Below the pieces are notes generated by a model. It saw nothing but the letters and a program-made list of their open reading frames with translations. It ran no database searches and was not told where the DNA came from. The translations under genes and the position numbers were made by a program. This document shows, one piece after another, positions 39,957 through 47,700 of a stretch of DNA of 47,700 nucleotides; positions within the stretch are counted from its first letter, which is position 1; the number at the start of each line of letters is the position of its first letter. This DNA is from Verrucomicrobiota bacterium (GTDB taxonomy: Bacteria > Verrucomicrobiota > Verrucomicrobiia > Verrucomicrobiales > Akkermansiaceae), in the NCBI GenBank assembly GCA_018969605.1, contig JAGWXY010000008.1, positions 1-47,700 on the forward strand. The letters run 5' to 3'.

Positions 39957-41363
39957 TCAAGCCTCTTCCACGTCCGCTTCTTCTTCGTCCTCCGGCTTCT
40001 GGAGTTTGCGGAAGTGGATCTGCCCGACGCGGCGTCCATCGGTGCTGGTGACGCGCGCTTCGTAGCCGAGGATCTCGACGGTCTCACCCACTTCAGGAAA
40101 TCTGCCAAGCAGCTGGGTGATGTATCCGCCGACGGTGGTGACCTCGCCACTTTCCAGCACCAGTTCGGGCACATGACCTCCCAAGTCATTGAGCGTCATC
40201 GAGCCCTCGATCACAAACTCATCGCCATTCACACGGGTGAAGGCAGAGCGCTCATTGTCGAATTCGTCCTGAATGTCGCCGACCAATTCCTCCATGATGT
40301 TGTCGAGGAACACGATGCCCACCGGCGTTCCAAACTCATCGACCGCCATCGCAAGATGGGCGTGCTCGCGCAGGAAAAATTTCAGAAGCGTGTCGAGCGG
40401 CATCGTGTCGGGCACGATCTTGAGATCGCGCTTGATCCGCATGAGGTCGGGGTTCGGGTCGTTGATGAGCTTGAAGAGGTCCTTGATATGGATGAGGCCG
40501 ATGGCGTGATCGAGGTGGCCTTTCACCAGCGGGAAACGCGTGTGCTTGCTGCGGATGGCAAGCTCAAGCGTGCGCTCGAATGGCTCGTCGGCATCGAGCA
40601 CAATCACCTTGTTGCGCGGGGTCATCACATCGCGCACCCAGAGTTCGTTGAGCCCAAGCGCGTTGATGAGGATCTCGCGTTCGGTCTCGGTCACTTCCTG
40701 CGATTTGCCGCTTTGCGTGACGAGCAATGCGAGTTCCTCGGCCGAGTGCGAGTGCCCGCCTTCCCTGACCGGCTCGATGTTGAAAATTCGCTTGAGCAGC
40801 CAGTTGGCGGTGCCATTGAGCACGCGAATCGCCCAGTGGGCGGAGCGGTAGAATGCATGCAGCGGTGTCGCCAGCGCGAGTGTCGTCGAAACCGAGCGGC
40901 TGATCGCCAGCGATTTGGGCATCAATTCGCCAATCACCACATGCAGGAAAGTGAATGACACGATTGCAAGCCCGAAGGAGATCAGCTTCACCCACCAAAT
41001 CGACATGCCGGTCATCAGGAGCAGCGGCGCGACGAGTGCTTCGACGAATGGCTCGCCGAGAAAGCCGAGTGCGAGCGAGGAAATCGTGATGCCGAGCTGG
41101 TTGGCGGAGAGATAGCCATCGAGGTGGTTCACCACATGCAGCGCCATCTTGAGTTTCGCCGGGCGGTTCTTTCCTTCGGCCTCAAGCTGACTTGGGCGGA
41201 CCTTGACGATGGCAAATTCCGACGCGACGAAAAACGCGTTGAGCAGCAGGAAAAACAGAATGCCGAAAAGGTAGAGCAGCGACTTGCCGAGGCTCGGAAA
41301 TTCGGTCGGCGGCAAACTCGTTGCCGATGCCAGAAAATCTACAGTGAGGGGAAGTGCCGTCAT
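39957..41363 (-). CDS. CNNM/CorC-HlyC family transporter with CBS pair
   Basis: 468 residues. N-terminal DUF21/CNNM membrane domain with helices at FGILFFLLLNAFFVASEFAI (residues about 32-51), LGITISSLALGFLGEPFVEA, and SFGLAIVSFTFLHVVIGELM; the GELMPKSLA motif is typical. Then a CBS pair (VRDVMTPRNKVIVLDADEPF; DEFGTPVGIVFLDN, LDNIMEELVGDIQDEF) and a CorC_HlyC domain at the C-terminus (VIEGSMTLNDL, VTTVGGYI). Members transport Mg2+ or other cations, and some are called haemolysins without good evidence. It starts 12 bases after fmdB, so it may be co-transcribed with fmdB and rpsN. Confidence 0.9.
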   Translation of the reverse strand: MTALPLTVDFLASATSLPPTEFPSLGKSLLYLFGILFFLLLNAFFVASEFAIVKVRPSQLEAEGKNRPAKLKMALHVVNHLDGYLSANQLGITISSLALGFLGEPFVEALVAPLLLMTGMSIWWVKLISFGLAIVSFTFLHVVIGELMPKSLAISRSVSTTLALATPLHAFYRSAHWAIRVLNGTANWLLKRIFNIEPVREGGHSHSAEELALLVTQSGKSQEVTETEREILINALGLNELWVRDVMTPRNKVIVLDADEPFERTLELAIRSKHTRFPLVKGHLDHAIGLIHIKDLFKLINDPNPDLMRIKRDLKIVPDTMPLDTLLKFFLREHAHLAMAVDEFGTPVGIVFLDNIMEELVGDIQDEFDNERSAFTRVNGDEFVIEGSMTLNDLGGHVPELVLESGEVTTVGGYITQLLGRFPEVGETVEILGYEARVTSTDGRRVGQIHFRKLQKPEDEEEADVEEA

Positions 41364-41375
41364 TGGAGAATAGGA

Positions 41376-41636
41376 TCAGAGTTTTTCGTACACCCCTTGA
41401 TCGCGCCTTTCGAGCACGGTGAAGCCGGCTTTTTTGGCGTCGCTCACCGAGAGCGGCTTGGTGATCGTCGGCGTGTTGACGCGCGAAATGACCTTGCGAA
41501 CGGGCTGCTTGCACAATGGGCAGGCGACCAAGGGAGCGCGATCGACGGGGCGGCGGAGTTCAAATCCGCGGGCACAGATACGGCAGGACCTTTCAGGATC
41601 CTCGGGTGCTTCGGAGCGGTATTCGTAGATCGGCAT
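41376..41636 (-). CDS. FmdB-family zinc ribbon protein
   Basis: 86 residues. It begins MPIYEYRSEAPEDPERSCRI (FmdB pattern P-x-Y-E-Y) with two Cys pairs, CRIC and CPLC (spaced by about 25 residues), forming a zinc ribbon. The rest is a basic linker and a short helical end. FmdB was named for a putative regulator of formamidase, but most members have no known role. I chose the ATG at 41636, which gives the family start. It lies 61 bases after rpsN. Confidence 0.85.
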   Translation of the reverse strand: MPIYEYRSEAPEDPERSCRICARGFELRRPVDRAPLVACPLCKQPVRKVISRVNTPTITKPLSVSDAKKAGFTVLERRDQGVYEKL

Positions 41637-41697
41637 TTGGGGGGCGCGGACCGGGTAGTTTCCGTTCCACGCCACAGAGAGCGTATTCCGTGCCAGC

Positions 41698-41967
41698 TTA
41701 CCAGCTGGACTTGGTTACGCCTGGGAGCATTCCCGCCGAGGCAAGCTCGCGGAAAGTGATCCGGGAAAGACGGAAGCGGCGCAGGAACGCACGACGGCGG
41801 CCGGTGATTTCGCAACGGTTGATGAGACGGGTCGGGCTCGCATCGCGTGGCAGCATGGAGAGACCAACATAATCCTTCTCTGCCTTGAGTTTGCGGCGGA
41901 GTTCGGCGTACTTCTCGACGGTTTGCTTCTTGCGCTCGTTGCGGGCGATCCAACTTTTCTTAGCCAT
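41698..41967 (-). CDS. rpsN: Ribosomal protein uS14 (zinc-free form), outside the spc operon
   Basis: 89 residues. It begins [20 protein letters not shown] and has the S14 signature [20 protein letters not shown], followed by [20 protein letters not shown]. The CxxC-x-CxxC zinc ligands of the short S14 are missing, so it is the long, zinc-free form. It is not in its usual place between rplE and rpsH but about 30 kb away, next to fmdB. I chose the ATG at 41967. No Shine-Dalgarno sequence. Confidence 0.96.
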   Translation of the reverse strand: MAKKSWIARNERKKQTVEKYAELRRKLKAEKDYVGLSMLPRDASPTRLINRCEITGRRRAFLRRFRLSRITFRELASAGMLPGVTKSSW

Positions 41968-42137
41968 AATGCGGGGGCGGATTAAAGGGGGGGGCGGGCG
42001 GCGGACGCAAGCCCAAAGTTGAAAAAATCGCCGCAATTTCGAGAAATTTGACAAAAAACCGGCCATCGAGGCTGCTTTGGCGCCCCGAATCGGGAAATAT
42101 TATCGCCAATTTCCTCAAATACGCACACCATCATGGC

Positions 42138-42731
42138 TCAAACCGGCTTGTACTTCATGAGCTTGAAGCGCACGTGGTAGGCGCCGCGGTTGAATTTGCG
42201 GCAGCAATCGTAGCAGGCAACCGTGCGTTGGATCGGGCGAACGCGGTGAATGATGCCGAGGCAATTCGGGCAAATGTACGAATGGTTGCGCTTCATGCGA
42301 CGCCGCTTGAAGGGCAGCGTGTGGAATGGTTTCTCGCCGGGGATGCCGAGCTCGGTGCAGGCGGCCTGCCATTCGTCGCCATGCGGGTCGATGTGACGGC
42401 GACCGCAACGCTCGTAAGCAACGAGGTGGGCGAGCTCGTGCTTGAGCGTGCGCCAAAGTTCTTCGGGCTGGCAGTCGCGCAATTTCGGATTGAGCTCGAT
42501 CGTGCGATCCGGCCACCACGCGCGACCGGCGGTGGTCTGCATGCGTGGGTTCCAAACGACCCGCACCTTGCGCGCGAGCTCCGGCAAAGCAAGGTCATTG
42601 GACGCCTCGGTGCACCACGCCGTAAGCCCGCCATCCTCCCTTGTGGGCCGTTCTTTTACCGGTGCCGGAAACCTCAAAACCCGCAGCCACGAGGTCCATC
42701 GAAATTCCAGTTGCGGCATGCTGCGATCCAT
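42138..42731 (-). CDS. SprT-like zinc metalloprotein with zinc ribbon
   Basis: 197 residues. Zinc-metallopeptidase motif HELAH in LWRTLKHELAHLVAYERCGR (HExxH), with a third ligand His downstream (HIDPHGDEW), and a C-terminal zinc ribbon (SYICPNCLGIIHRV, then VACYDCCRKFNRG). This is the SprT/SPRTN-like fold; SPRTN in eukaryotes degrades DNA-protein crosslinks, the bacterial role is open. Two in-frame starts are possible, 42731 (MDRSMPQLEF) and 42719; I prefer 42731 because a -10-like box ends 8 bases before it. Confidence 0.8.
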   Translation of the reverse strand: MDRSMPQLEFRWTSWLRVLRFPAPVKERPTREDGGLTAWCTEASNDLALPELARKVRVVWNPRMQTTAGRAWWPDRTIELNPKLRDCQPEELWRTLKHELAHLVAYERCGRRHIDPHGDEWQAACTELGIPGEKPFHTLPFKRRRMKRNHSYICPNCLGIIHRVRPIQRTVACYDCCRKFNRGAYHVRFKLMKYKPV

Positions 42732-42739
42732 CGATCGAA

Positions 42740-42768
42740 CTGATAACAATCGAACTCGAAATTGGCAA
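42740..42768 (-). promoter_or_regulatory. Candidate promoter of the SprT-like gene, -10 box 8 nt before ATG
   Basis: On the minus strand: TTGCCA, exactly 17 bases, TATCAG, then 8 bases to the ATG at 42731. This places the start of transcription at the ATG and implies a leaderless mRNA. Confidence 0.45.
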
Positions 42769-42920
42769 TATTCCATGTGTGAAAAAACACACAAAAAATA
42801 CCGATTTTTTGCGAAGCATACCGCAGGCCGTCGATTGAAGCAACCAGCAACGCTCGGAAGCACATATGACGCATGATGATGCTGGTGACGAAAGCTCCAC
42901 GACCAAGAATGATACGACGC

Positions 42921-43097
42921 ATGCAAGAGAATCCTTCGGGCACTTTGAGCGCACTTGTGATGGCGGCGCTGATCTCGGCAAGTGCCGGACTGATGGCCCA
43001 GAGTGTTACCGAATCCGGCCGCATCGCCATGATCCAAGCCGAGCAATCGCCGCAAGCTCAGGCACGGTCGATTGGCGCAGTTAGCTTATTAATTTAG
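42921..43097 (+). CDS. Short frame with signal peptide, possibly a truncated secreted protein
   Basis: 58 residues beginning MQENPSGTLSALVMAALISA, SAGLMAQSVTES. The first 27 residues look like a signal peptide with cleavage after LMAQ or before it; the rest is short and has no known domain. It lies in the 450-base gap between the SprT-like gene and the end of the GH13 gene. It could be a remnant of a secreted protein or a real small peptide. I see no promoter that convinces. Confidence 0.3.
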   Translation: MQENPSGTLSALVMAALISASAGLMAQSVTESGRIAMIQAEQSPQAQARSIGAVSLLI

Positions 43098-43181
43098 GAA
43101 GCGGCGGAGCGGCTACGCCGTCATTCGCTCCCCACTCAATTAAACCCCAAAAACAACTCCTCACAAAGCGCAAACGGCGGC

Positions 43182-46100
43182 TCAGGGGCCTGTCACGCGC
43201 AATCGCAGAAATTTTGCCCCACCCTCGATCGGTACAGAAACTTCGCGGCGCCGGTAGTTGGCGGGCACCCCGCTGGTATCGGCCGAATCCGTGGCAGTAA
43301 GCACTGACCAGTTGATCGAGGAAAGGTTTGTAGAGAGCAAGGGCACAACTGAAAAACCCGCCTCCGGGTCGGTCCTTTGTAGCCATTGCATAACCAGACG
43401 GCTGGCTCCGCCGACATTGGTCTGCCAAGAGGAAACGAGCCCGCCCTCGCCGACCATGGGGTTGCCGCCGAGGGCGTATTCCATGCGGTGGCTGAAACCG
43501 TCCCCGTCGGGATCTTCGTCCCAGCGGGGATCCGAAGCCGTGGAGGGCAAGGGCTCGGGGAGTCCGTTGCTTTCCCACCACTCGGCGGAGACGGGGTAAC
43601 TCGTAATCGAATAGGTTCCCGCTAAATCCTTGAAGGTGAGGCGGTATCGACCGCCTTTCGTCACCGCCGCAGTGATGTTGCTCGGGCCGGAGCGGACTGC
43701 CACGCCCGCGTTGCTGTTGCCGGCACTCCAACCCCAAGAGTCGCCTCCGGTCCAGTTGGAGTTGTTGGTCGCTTGGGAAAACTTGAATTGGATATTGGTC
43801 GTGTTGCTGAACGTTCCCGTCCACTCCCACTGCATCCTCTGGTCGCTCCACGTCATGTTGCTGGCGTTCGGCTGCCAGAACGGCAAAGGTCCCGTGTCGC
43901 CGGTCACCGTCATCCGCTTGGGTGCAGCAGCGCTGTCGGATGCCTGCGGGTTCATGAACGTGCCGTTCGCGTTGGTGAATCTGGTGAATTCCGCGAGATT
44001 TGACCACCCGTCCCCGTCGGGGTCGGCCTCGCCCGCGGCATCGCCGCCCGTCAACCCGTGGTAGGCGATCCAGGCGGCGTAGGTGGCATGGTATCTGATC
44101 TCGTAGGACAAAGTTTTCTCGTTGAAAAGGAAGCGGTAGATGCCGTTGCCCTGGCCGAAATCATTGCTAATGTTAGATCCGCCGGGATCGCCGATGCCGT
44201 CCATCGGGGCGTTGTCACCCCAATTCTCCGACCAGTTCCCGACGGTGAACTTGAACTGGCCCGCCACGCCGCCACGCCGGGGCAAATCCAGCATCCACCA
44301 ATTGGCTCCGATGTAGCCCATGGGGTTCGCGGAGGGGCTGAATCCGCCGTATTGATTGCCCGCCAGATAAACCGCTGCACGGTCGGGCACATGCGGATCG
44401 CTGCCCCGGGCGAATTCCTGCAGGTTGGTGAAAGTATCGCCATCCGGATTAGCGTTGAAATCATTCACGCCGTGGAAAACCGCCCAATTCGTGCGGTTGC
44501 TATCGAACACGTCGAGGTTGGTGTTGGGTAAAAAGAACGAGTAGCTCGATTCGAAATTCGTGAGATTGAGAGAAAACCGGAGATAGGCTCCCGCGGGATT
44601 GGTGAAGAACGGACCCGGGATGCTGTTGGAGAGGAAGGAGAAGGAGAAGGAGGAGGAGGAGGAGGAAGCCGGATCGACGGCCCAGGCGATGTGCTGGACC
44701 ACGGGATTGTTCGACGAGGCGCGCAGGGTATGGGTCGTCCCGTTGTAGGTCACCGAGGCAACATTCTTATTCAGCGGGTCGAGCCCGTTCTGGTATTCGA
44801 AGAGATTGGACAGACCGTCGATGTCGTCATCGGATGACCCATCGGAGGCACCCGTCATGGCCTGCCAGCCGTCCGGCACTCCGTCCCCACCGGCGTCCTC
44901 CGTGAACCTTCCAGTCGGCGCGGGCGTCCTCGCCAAAACCACGACACTGTGTGCCGCCATCGGCACGTCGGCGCGGACGGCACTGCCTTGGAAGTTCGCC
45001 GTGACCGCGTGGCCGGCGGGACCAACGTTGCCGAAATCGGATCCGTAGACGCTCCAGTCGGAATTGAATTGGACGTACCAAGTGCCGGTCGTGGGGAAAG
45101 GACAACTGATGTTGAGGGTTGTGGCGGAAAAGTTGAACAGCACAACCAGGTTGTCGGCATTGCTGGTGCCCAGACGCCAGTAGGCCATCAGGTCCTGCTC
45201 GTCGTTGGAAAAGCCGGCCGACGCATCGAGATTCGAGTTTTGCAGGGCGGGCAAAAGCTCCCGCATCTCAATGAGGTCGCGGTGCGCGCGGAAGATCCGG
45301 TGCTGTCCGGTTGCGGTGCGCCAATCGAGGGGCGAGGAGTCGCTGAAAGTCCCGGTGGCGTGAAACTCCTGACCCATCCAAAGCATCGGGGTGCCAGGCG
45401 CGGTGAGGGTCAGGGCCGCATTGAGCAAAGATTTCTTGCGCGCCGTCTTGCCGGCGGGATCGGCAGGAACCATCCGGTCCGCCAAACGCATGCCGCGATT
45501 GAGGTCGCCGGACTTGTCGTGGTTGTCGGTGAAAATGACGCGGTAACCGGGCGGCTCGGACCAGCCGCTGACCTTGCCAAGGATACGGCCTAGGTCGGGC
45601 GTGGCCGAGGCGAGTTGCGGTGTGATCTCGTTGTGGAAACTCGTCTGCCAATGGCCGTCGAAACTGTCGGCCACGTCATCGACCCGCAGCTGGTCAAAGA
45701 AACCTCCCTGCGGATACCAGGAACCATCCGGTCGCACGGTAAGCATGTCCGCATCCTCCGCCACGCTCCAGCGCCCGGGATACTGTTCGTGGATCAACCG
45801 GTTGATCTCCATGAGCAAGCTCTTGCCTTCCGGCAGCAAGGTCTGGGGGTTGTTGACAATGGTTTGGGTGGCGTTGGCGTCATAGCCGAGAATGTTCTGC
45901 GGAGAATCCCACCGGAATCCGTCGACGCGGAAATTATCGAGCAGGCTCTTGATATTCTCGCGGATGAAGCGCCGGACTTCGGGCTGCGAGTAGTTTGGCC
46001 GCCGACCCCATTTAGTCCAACCTTGAGAATTATCAGGGTAGAAATAGATGTTGTTGGTGCCGTCGAATTCCCACAGTCCGTCGCCCGGCGGGTTCCAATG

Positions 46101-46805
46101 ATTGTGCACCACATCGAGCTGCACCTTCATACCGCGAGCATGGGCCGCCTTGACGAATCGTTTCAGTGCGTCCGGACCGCCGTATGCGGACTCTATGGCG
46201 AAGAGGTGCTCCGGATTGTAGCCCCAGCTGAAATCGCCGCCGAATTCGTTGACCGGCATGAGGGCGATGACGTTCACCCCGAGCCTCTGCAGGTAGTCGA
46301 GCCGTCCAATGGCATCGTCAAATGTGTAGGGTCGGCCGTCGCTAGGGTTGGGATCATAAAAACTCCCAATGTGCATTTCGTACATCACCTGCTGGCTCAC
46401 CGGAATGTTGGGACTGCTCACGTTGCTCCAATCAAAAGCGTTGTGGTCGTAGATGACGGAATTCCCGTTCCGCACCCACACGGCGCGCGGGTCATGCTTC
46501 CACGTGCCAATGGCGTTCCCGCTCCACCGCAGGAAATATTTGTATTCCTGCCCGGGCCGCGCGGCTGAGACAGTCGCCGTCCAGTAGCCGGTCGCGGTGT
46601 CCTTGGTCATGGCCTGATCACCCCAACCGTTGAACTCACCCCGCACCGTCACATCGGTGGCATTGGGCGCCCAGACGCGGAAAGTCACTCCGGTGACAAT
46701 TGTCCCGCTTTTGTTGACGATGGCGCCCAGAGGTTCCTGACTGCGCGCGGCATTCGCAAAGACCAAACAAACAAAAATGATCCTGAAAAAAAAGCGCATA
46801 CGCAT
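43182..46805 (-). CDS. Secreted GH13 alpha-amylase-like enzyme, multidomain
   Basis: 1207 residues. Signal peptide (residues 1-22, RFFFRIIFVCLVFANAARS), a CBM48-like domain (TFRVWAPNATDVTVRGEFNG), then the GH13 barrel with all four conserved regions: DVVHNH (231-236), GFRWD (nucleophile Asp300), a Glu in SVAEDAD (acid/base Glu350) and FTDNHD (Asp430). The layout resembles branching enzymes and maltogenic hydrolases. After a beta-sandwich, four D-x-D-x-DG calcium-type repeats with N-L-x-E-Y/F (near 640, 820, 960 and 1130) alternate with two SusE/SusF- or X25-like starch-binding modules (FKFTVGNWSENWG; IQFKFSQATNNSNW). The end (KFLRLRVTGP) is typical of secreted verrucomicrobial proteins. I chose the ATG at 46805 for the signal peptide; another lies two codons later. 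It stands alone, with no sugar transporter near it. Confidence 0.9.
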   Translation of the reverse strand: MRMRFFFRIIFVCLVFANAARSQEPLGAIVNKSGTIVTGVTFRVWAPNATDVTVRGEFNGWGDQAMTKDTATGYWTATVSAARPGQEYKYFLRWSGNAIGTWKHDPRAVWVRNGNSVIYDHNAFDWSNVSSPNIPVSQQVMYEMHIGSFYDPNPSDGRPYTFDDAIGRLDYLQRLGVNVIALMPVNEFGGDFSWGYNPEHLFAIESAYGGPDALKRFVKAAHARGMKVQLDVVHNHWNPPGDGLWEFDGTNNIYFYPDNSQGWTKWGRRPNYSQPEVRRFIRENIKSLLDNFRVDGFRWDSPQNILGYDANATQTIVNNPQTLLPEGKSLLMEINRLIHEQYPGRWSVAEDADMLTVRPDGSWYPQGGFFDQLRVDDVADSFDGHWQTSFHNEITPQLASATPDLGRILGKVSGWSEPPGYRVIFTDNHDKSGDLNRGMRLADRMVPADPAGKTARKKSLLNAALTLTAPGTPMLWMGQEFHATGTFSDSSPLDWRTATGQHRIFRAHRDLIEMRELLPALQNSNLDASAGFSNDEQDLMAYWRLGTSNADNLVVLFNFSATTLNISCPFPTTGTWYVQFNSDWSVYGSDFGNVGPAGHAVTANFQGSAVRADVPMAAHSVVVLARTPAPTGRFTEDAGGDGVPDGWQAMTGASDGSSDDDIDGLSNLFEYQNGLDPLNKNVASVTYNGTTHTLRASSNNPVVQHIAWAVDPASSSSSSFSFSFLSNSIPGPFFTNPAGAYLRFSLNLTNFESSYSFFLPNTNLDVFDSNRTNWAVFHGVNDFNANPDGDTFTNLQEFARGSDPHVPDRAAVYLAGNQYGGFSPSANPMGYIGANWWMLDLPRRGGVAGQFKFTVGNWSENWGDNAPMDGIGDPGGSNISNDFGQGNGIYRFLFNEKTLSYEIRYHATYAAWIAYHGLTGGDAAGEADPDGDGWSNLAEFTRFTNANGTFMNPQASDSAAAPKRMTVTGDTGPLPFWQPNASNMTWSDQRMQWEWTGTFSNTTNIQFKFSQATNNSNWTGGDSWGWSAGNSNAGVAVRSGPSNITAAVTKGGRYRLTFKDLAGTYSITSYPVSAEWWESNGLPEPLPSTASDPRWDEDPDGDGFSHRMEYALGGNPMVGEGGLVSSWQTNVGGASRLVMQWLQRTDPEAGFSVVPLLSTNLSSINWSVLTATDSADTSGVPANYRRREVSVPIEGGAKFLRLRVTGP
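44628..44668 (-). repeat. 41-base pure purine/pyrimidine tract coding for Ser/Phe repeats
   Basis: A run of 41 purines on the plus strand (GGA, GAA and GGAGAA units) within the GH13 gene encodes a Ser/Phe tract (six Ser, then FSFSF; residues 714-724). Units are 3 or 6 bases, so slippage would keep the frame and change only linker length. Confidence 0.7.
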
Positions 46806-46813
46806 ACGAGAAA

Positions 46814-46819
46814 GATCTA
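46814..46819 (-). promoter_or_regulatory. Candidate -10 box of the GH13 gene
   Basis: TAGATC on the minus strand, 8 bases before the ATG at 46805. TTGACG lies upstream, but the 14-base spacing is too short for a normal -35 box, so the promoter is uncertain. Confidence 0.3.
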
Positions 46820-46912
46820 GGTTTACGATCACCCGTCAAGCCGATGCAGCAGACAAAGATGCAAGTAATACCAAAGCCCCGTAAATATTGGACATTAAAT
46901 ATCGGCGATTTA

Positions 46913-47700
46913 TCAAGAATCGGGCAAAACCGCGAAATGATCCCACCCGCCACTCAGGGTGATGCCCTTGCCTTCTGCAACGAGTCGACCGATCACCGTA
47001 AGTTCCAAACCTGGAAATCGCTTCGCCCACGCCGCTTGCAATTCAGCCACCAGCTCGGGCGCCATGGCAAAAAGCAATTCGTAGTCCTCACCATCGGCCA
47101 AAGCCTGATTCACCCCGCAGCCCTCCTCCCGCGGCAGAGCCTCGAAATCCAATTCATAACCACAGGCCGATGCCTCTGCCAAGCGCGGCAAATCCTTCGC
47201 CAGACCATCCGAAATATCCATCATGGCCGTGGGCTTGAAATTAGATACCAACCAGTCTGATTCCTTGAAGCGAGGGGTAAAATGCAGATGCTTGTGAGCG
47301 ATCGAGCCGCCCAGTCGGCCAGTGACCATGAGCACATCGCCAGGCCTGCCGGTCGAGCGCAAAACCAATGCTTCACGCGAAACGCTGCCAGTCGCAGCAA
47401 TGGAAATCACCGCAGAAGACCCTTTGGGCACTCGCGAAGTTTCACCGCCCGCCAGCCGCGCATCAAAGGCCCGCAAGGCCTCGCCGATCCCCTCATAGAG
47501 CGCTTCCGCCCATGCCACCTCAGTTTCCGGTGGAAGGGCCAGGGTCACCAAAAAACGCTCAGGCCGCCCACCCATGGCCGCAAAGTCCGAAACCACCCGC
47601 GCCACCGCCTTCCAACCCACCTGCTTTGGCGGCGATTCCAGGGTATAATGCACATTACATACCAATGCGTCGGTTTTTAAGAGCTCGAGGCGACCTCGAT
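46913..47700 (-). CDS. thiL: Thiamine-monophosphate kinase (5' end outside window)
   Basis: The frame is open to the window edge and reads LELLKTDA before residue 1 of the first inner start, which fits the ThiL pattern L-x-x-T-D, so the gene continues beyond 47700. It makes thiamine pyrophosphate from thiamine phosphate. Visible motifs are VGWKAVARVVSDFAAMGG, GGETSRVPKGSSAVISI, RPGDVLMVTGRLGGS, MMDISDGLAKDLPRL and DGEDYELLF. It lies on the same strand as the GH13 gene but 107 bases before it, so it is likely a separate unit. Confidence 0.93.
   Translation of the reverse strand, partial: RGRLELLKTDALVCNVHYTLESPPKQVGWKAVARVVSDFAAMGGRPERFLVTLALPPETEVAWAEALYEGIGEALRAFDARLAGGETSRVPKGSSAVISIAATGSVSREALVLRSTGRPGDVLMVTGRLGGSIAHKHLHFTPRFKESDWLVSNFKPTAMMDISDGLAKDLPRLAEASACGYELDFEALPREEGCGVNQALADGEDYELLFAMAPELVAELQAAWAKRFPGLELTVIGRLVAEGKGITLSGGWDHFAVLPDS

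Noticed and set aside
42776-42793. Hairpin TGTGTG-A6-CACACA upstream of the SprT-like gene as a terminator
   Set aside because: Six base pairs of weak alternating sequence; the A-rich flank is on the wrong side for a terminator of either strand's genes.
1-47700. A CRISPR array, prophage or integrated element with att sites
   Set aside because: I found no regularly spaced direct repeats, no integrase, no phage structural genes and no tRNA for an att site.

Overview
The window looks like a chromosomal segment of a member of the Verrucomicrobiota, probably class Verrucomicrobiae; I place it by gene content only. Supporting signs are an S10/spc ribosomal cluster that lacks rpmD (L30) and rpsN (S14), a flotillin (FloA) with two NfeD partners, DUF1287 and DUF2256 proteins, and a very long secreted glycoside hydrolase with repeated D-x-D-G-D-G motifs and an FLRLRV-type end, as is common in secreted proteins of this phylum. 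Most genes are ordinary housekeeping genes.

Layout. 1-1400: a sugar-phosphate isomerase cut by the window edge and two decayed fragments (PanB-like, DUF4143-like), in DNA that is visibly richer in G+C than the rest. 1546-4604 (minus): a pseudokinase/membrane protein followed by two 16S rRNA modification genes, rsmC and rsuA. 4844-5599 (plus): a DUF1287 protein without the family's usual cysteine. 5624-21889 (minus): one 16-kb run of 26 genes, rpsL-rpsG-fusA-rpsJ-rplC-rplD-rplW-rplB-rpsS-[inserted secreted coiled-coil gene]-rplV-rpsC-rplP-rpmC-rpsQ-rplN-rplX-rplE-rpsH-rplF-rplR-rpsE-rplO-secY-adk-map, with a candidate promoter and structured leader upstream of rpsL. 22183-25885 (minus): a SNF2 helicase with a SWIM zinc-finger partner. 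25984-31915 (plus): grpE-dnaJ-rsmE-nfeD-nfeD2-floA-small membrane protein. 31969-33676 (minus): ruvX and a mannose-1-phosphate guanylyltransferase. 33782-34105 (plus): a small membrane protein, then a bidirectional terminator. 34206-36518 (minus): rpmA, rplU, lysS. 36638-39178 (plus): hflX and an L,D-transpeptidase. 39513-42731 (minus): a 43-residue DUF2256 protein, a CNNM/CorC-type transporter, an FmdB zinc ribbon, the relocated rpsN and a SprT-like metalloprotein. 43182-46805 (minus): the secreted GH13 amylase-like enzyme. 46913-47700 (minus): thiL, cut by the window edge.

How the parts fit: the core is protein synthesis and its quality control (ribosomal proteins, EF-G, SecY, Map, LysS, HflX, the rRNA modifiers RsuA/RsmC/RsmE and the GrpE/DnaJ chaperones), with a membrane-domain module (NfeD/FloA) beside the chaperones. 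The most unusual observations are: a predicted exported coiled-coil protein in the S10 operon between rpsS and rplV; Gly/Arg-rich tails on both S3 and S5, which line the mRNA entry of the 30S subunit; almost no Shine-Dalgarno sequences before the ribosomal protein genes; and several genes whose -10-like box lies only 6-8 nt before the ATG, which suggests leaderless transcripts. Several intergenic palindromes may be dispersed repeats. I saw no CRISPR array, rRNA, tRNA, prophage or complete insertion sequence.
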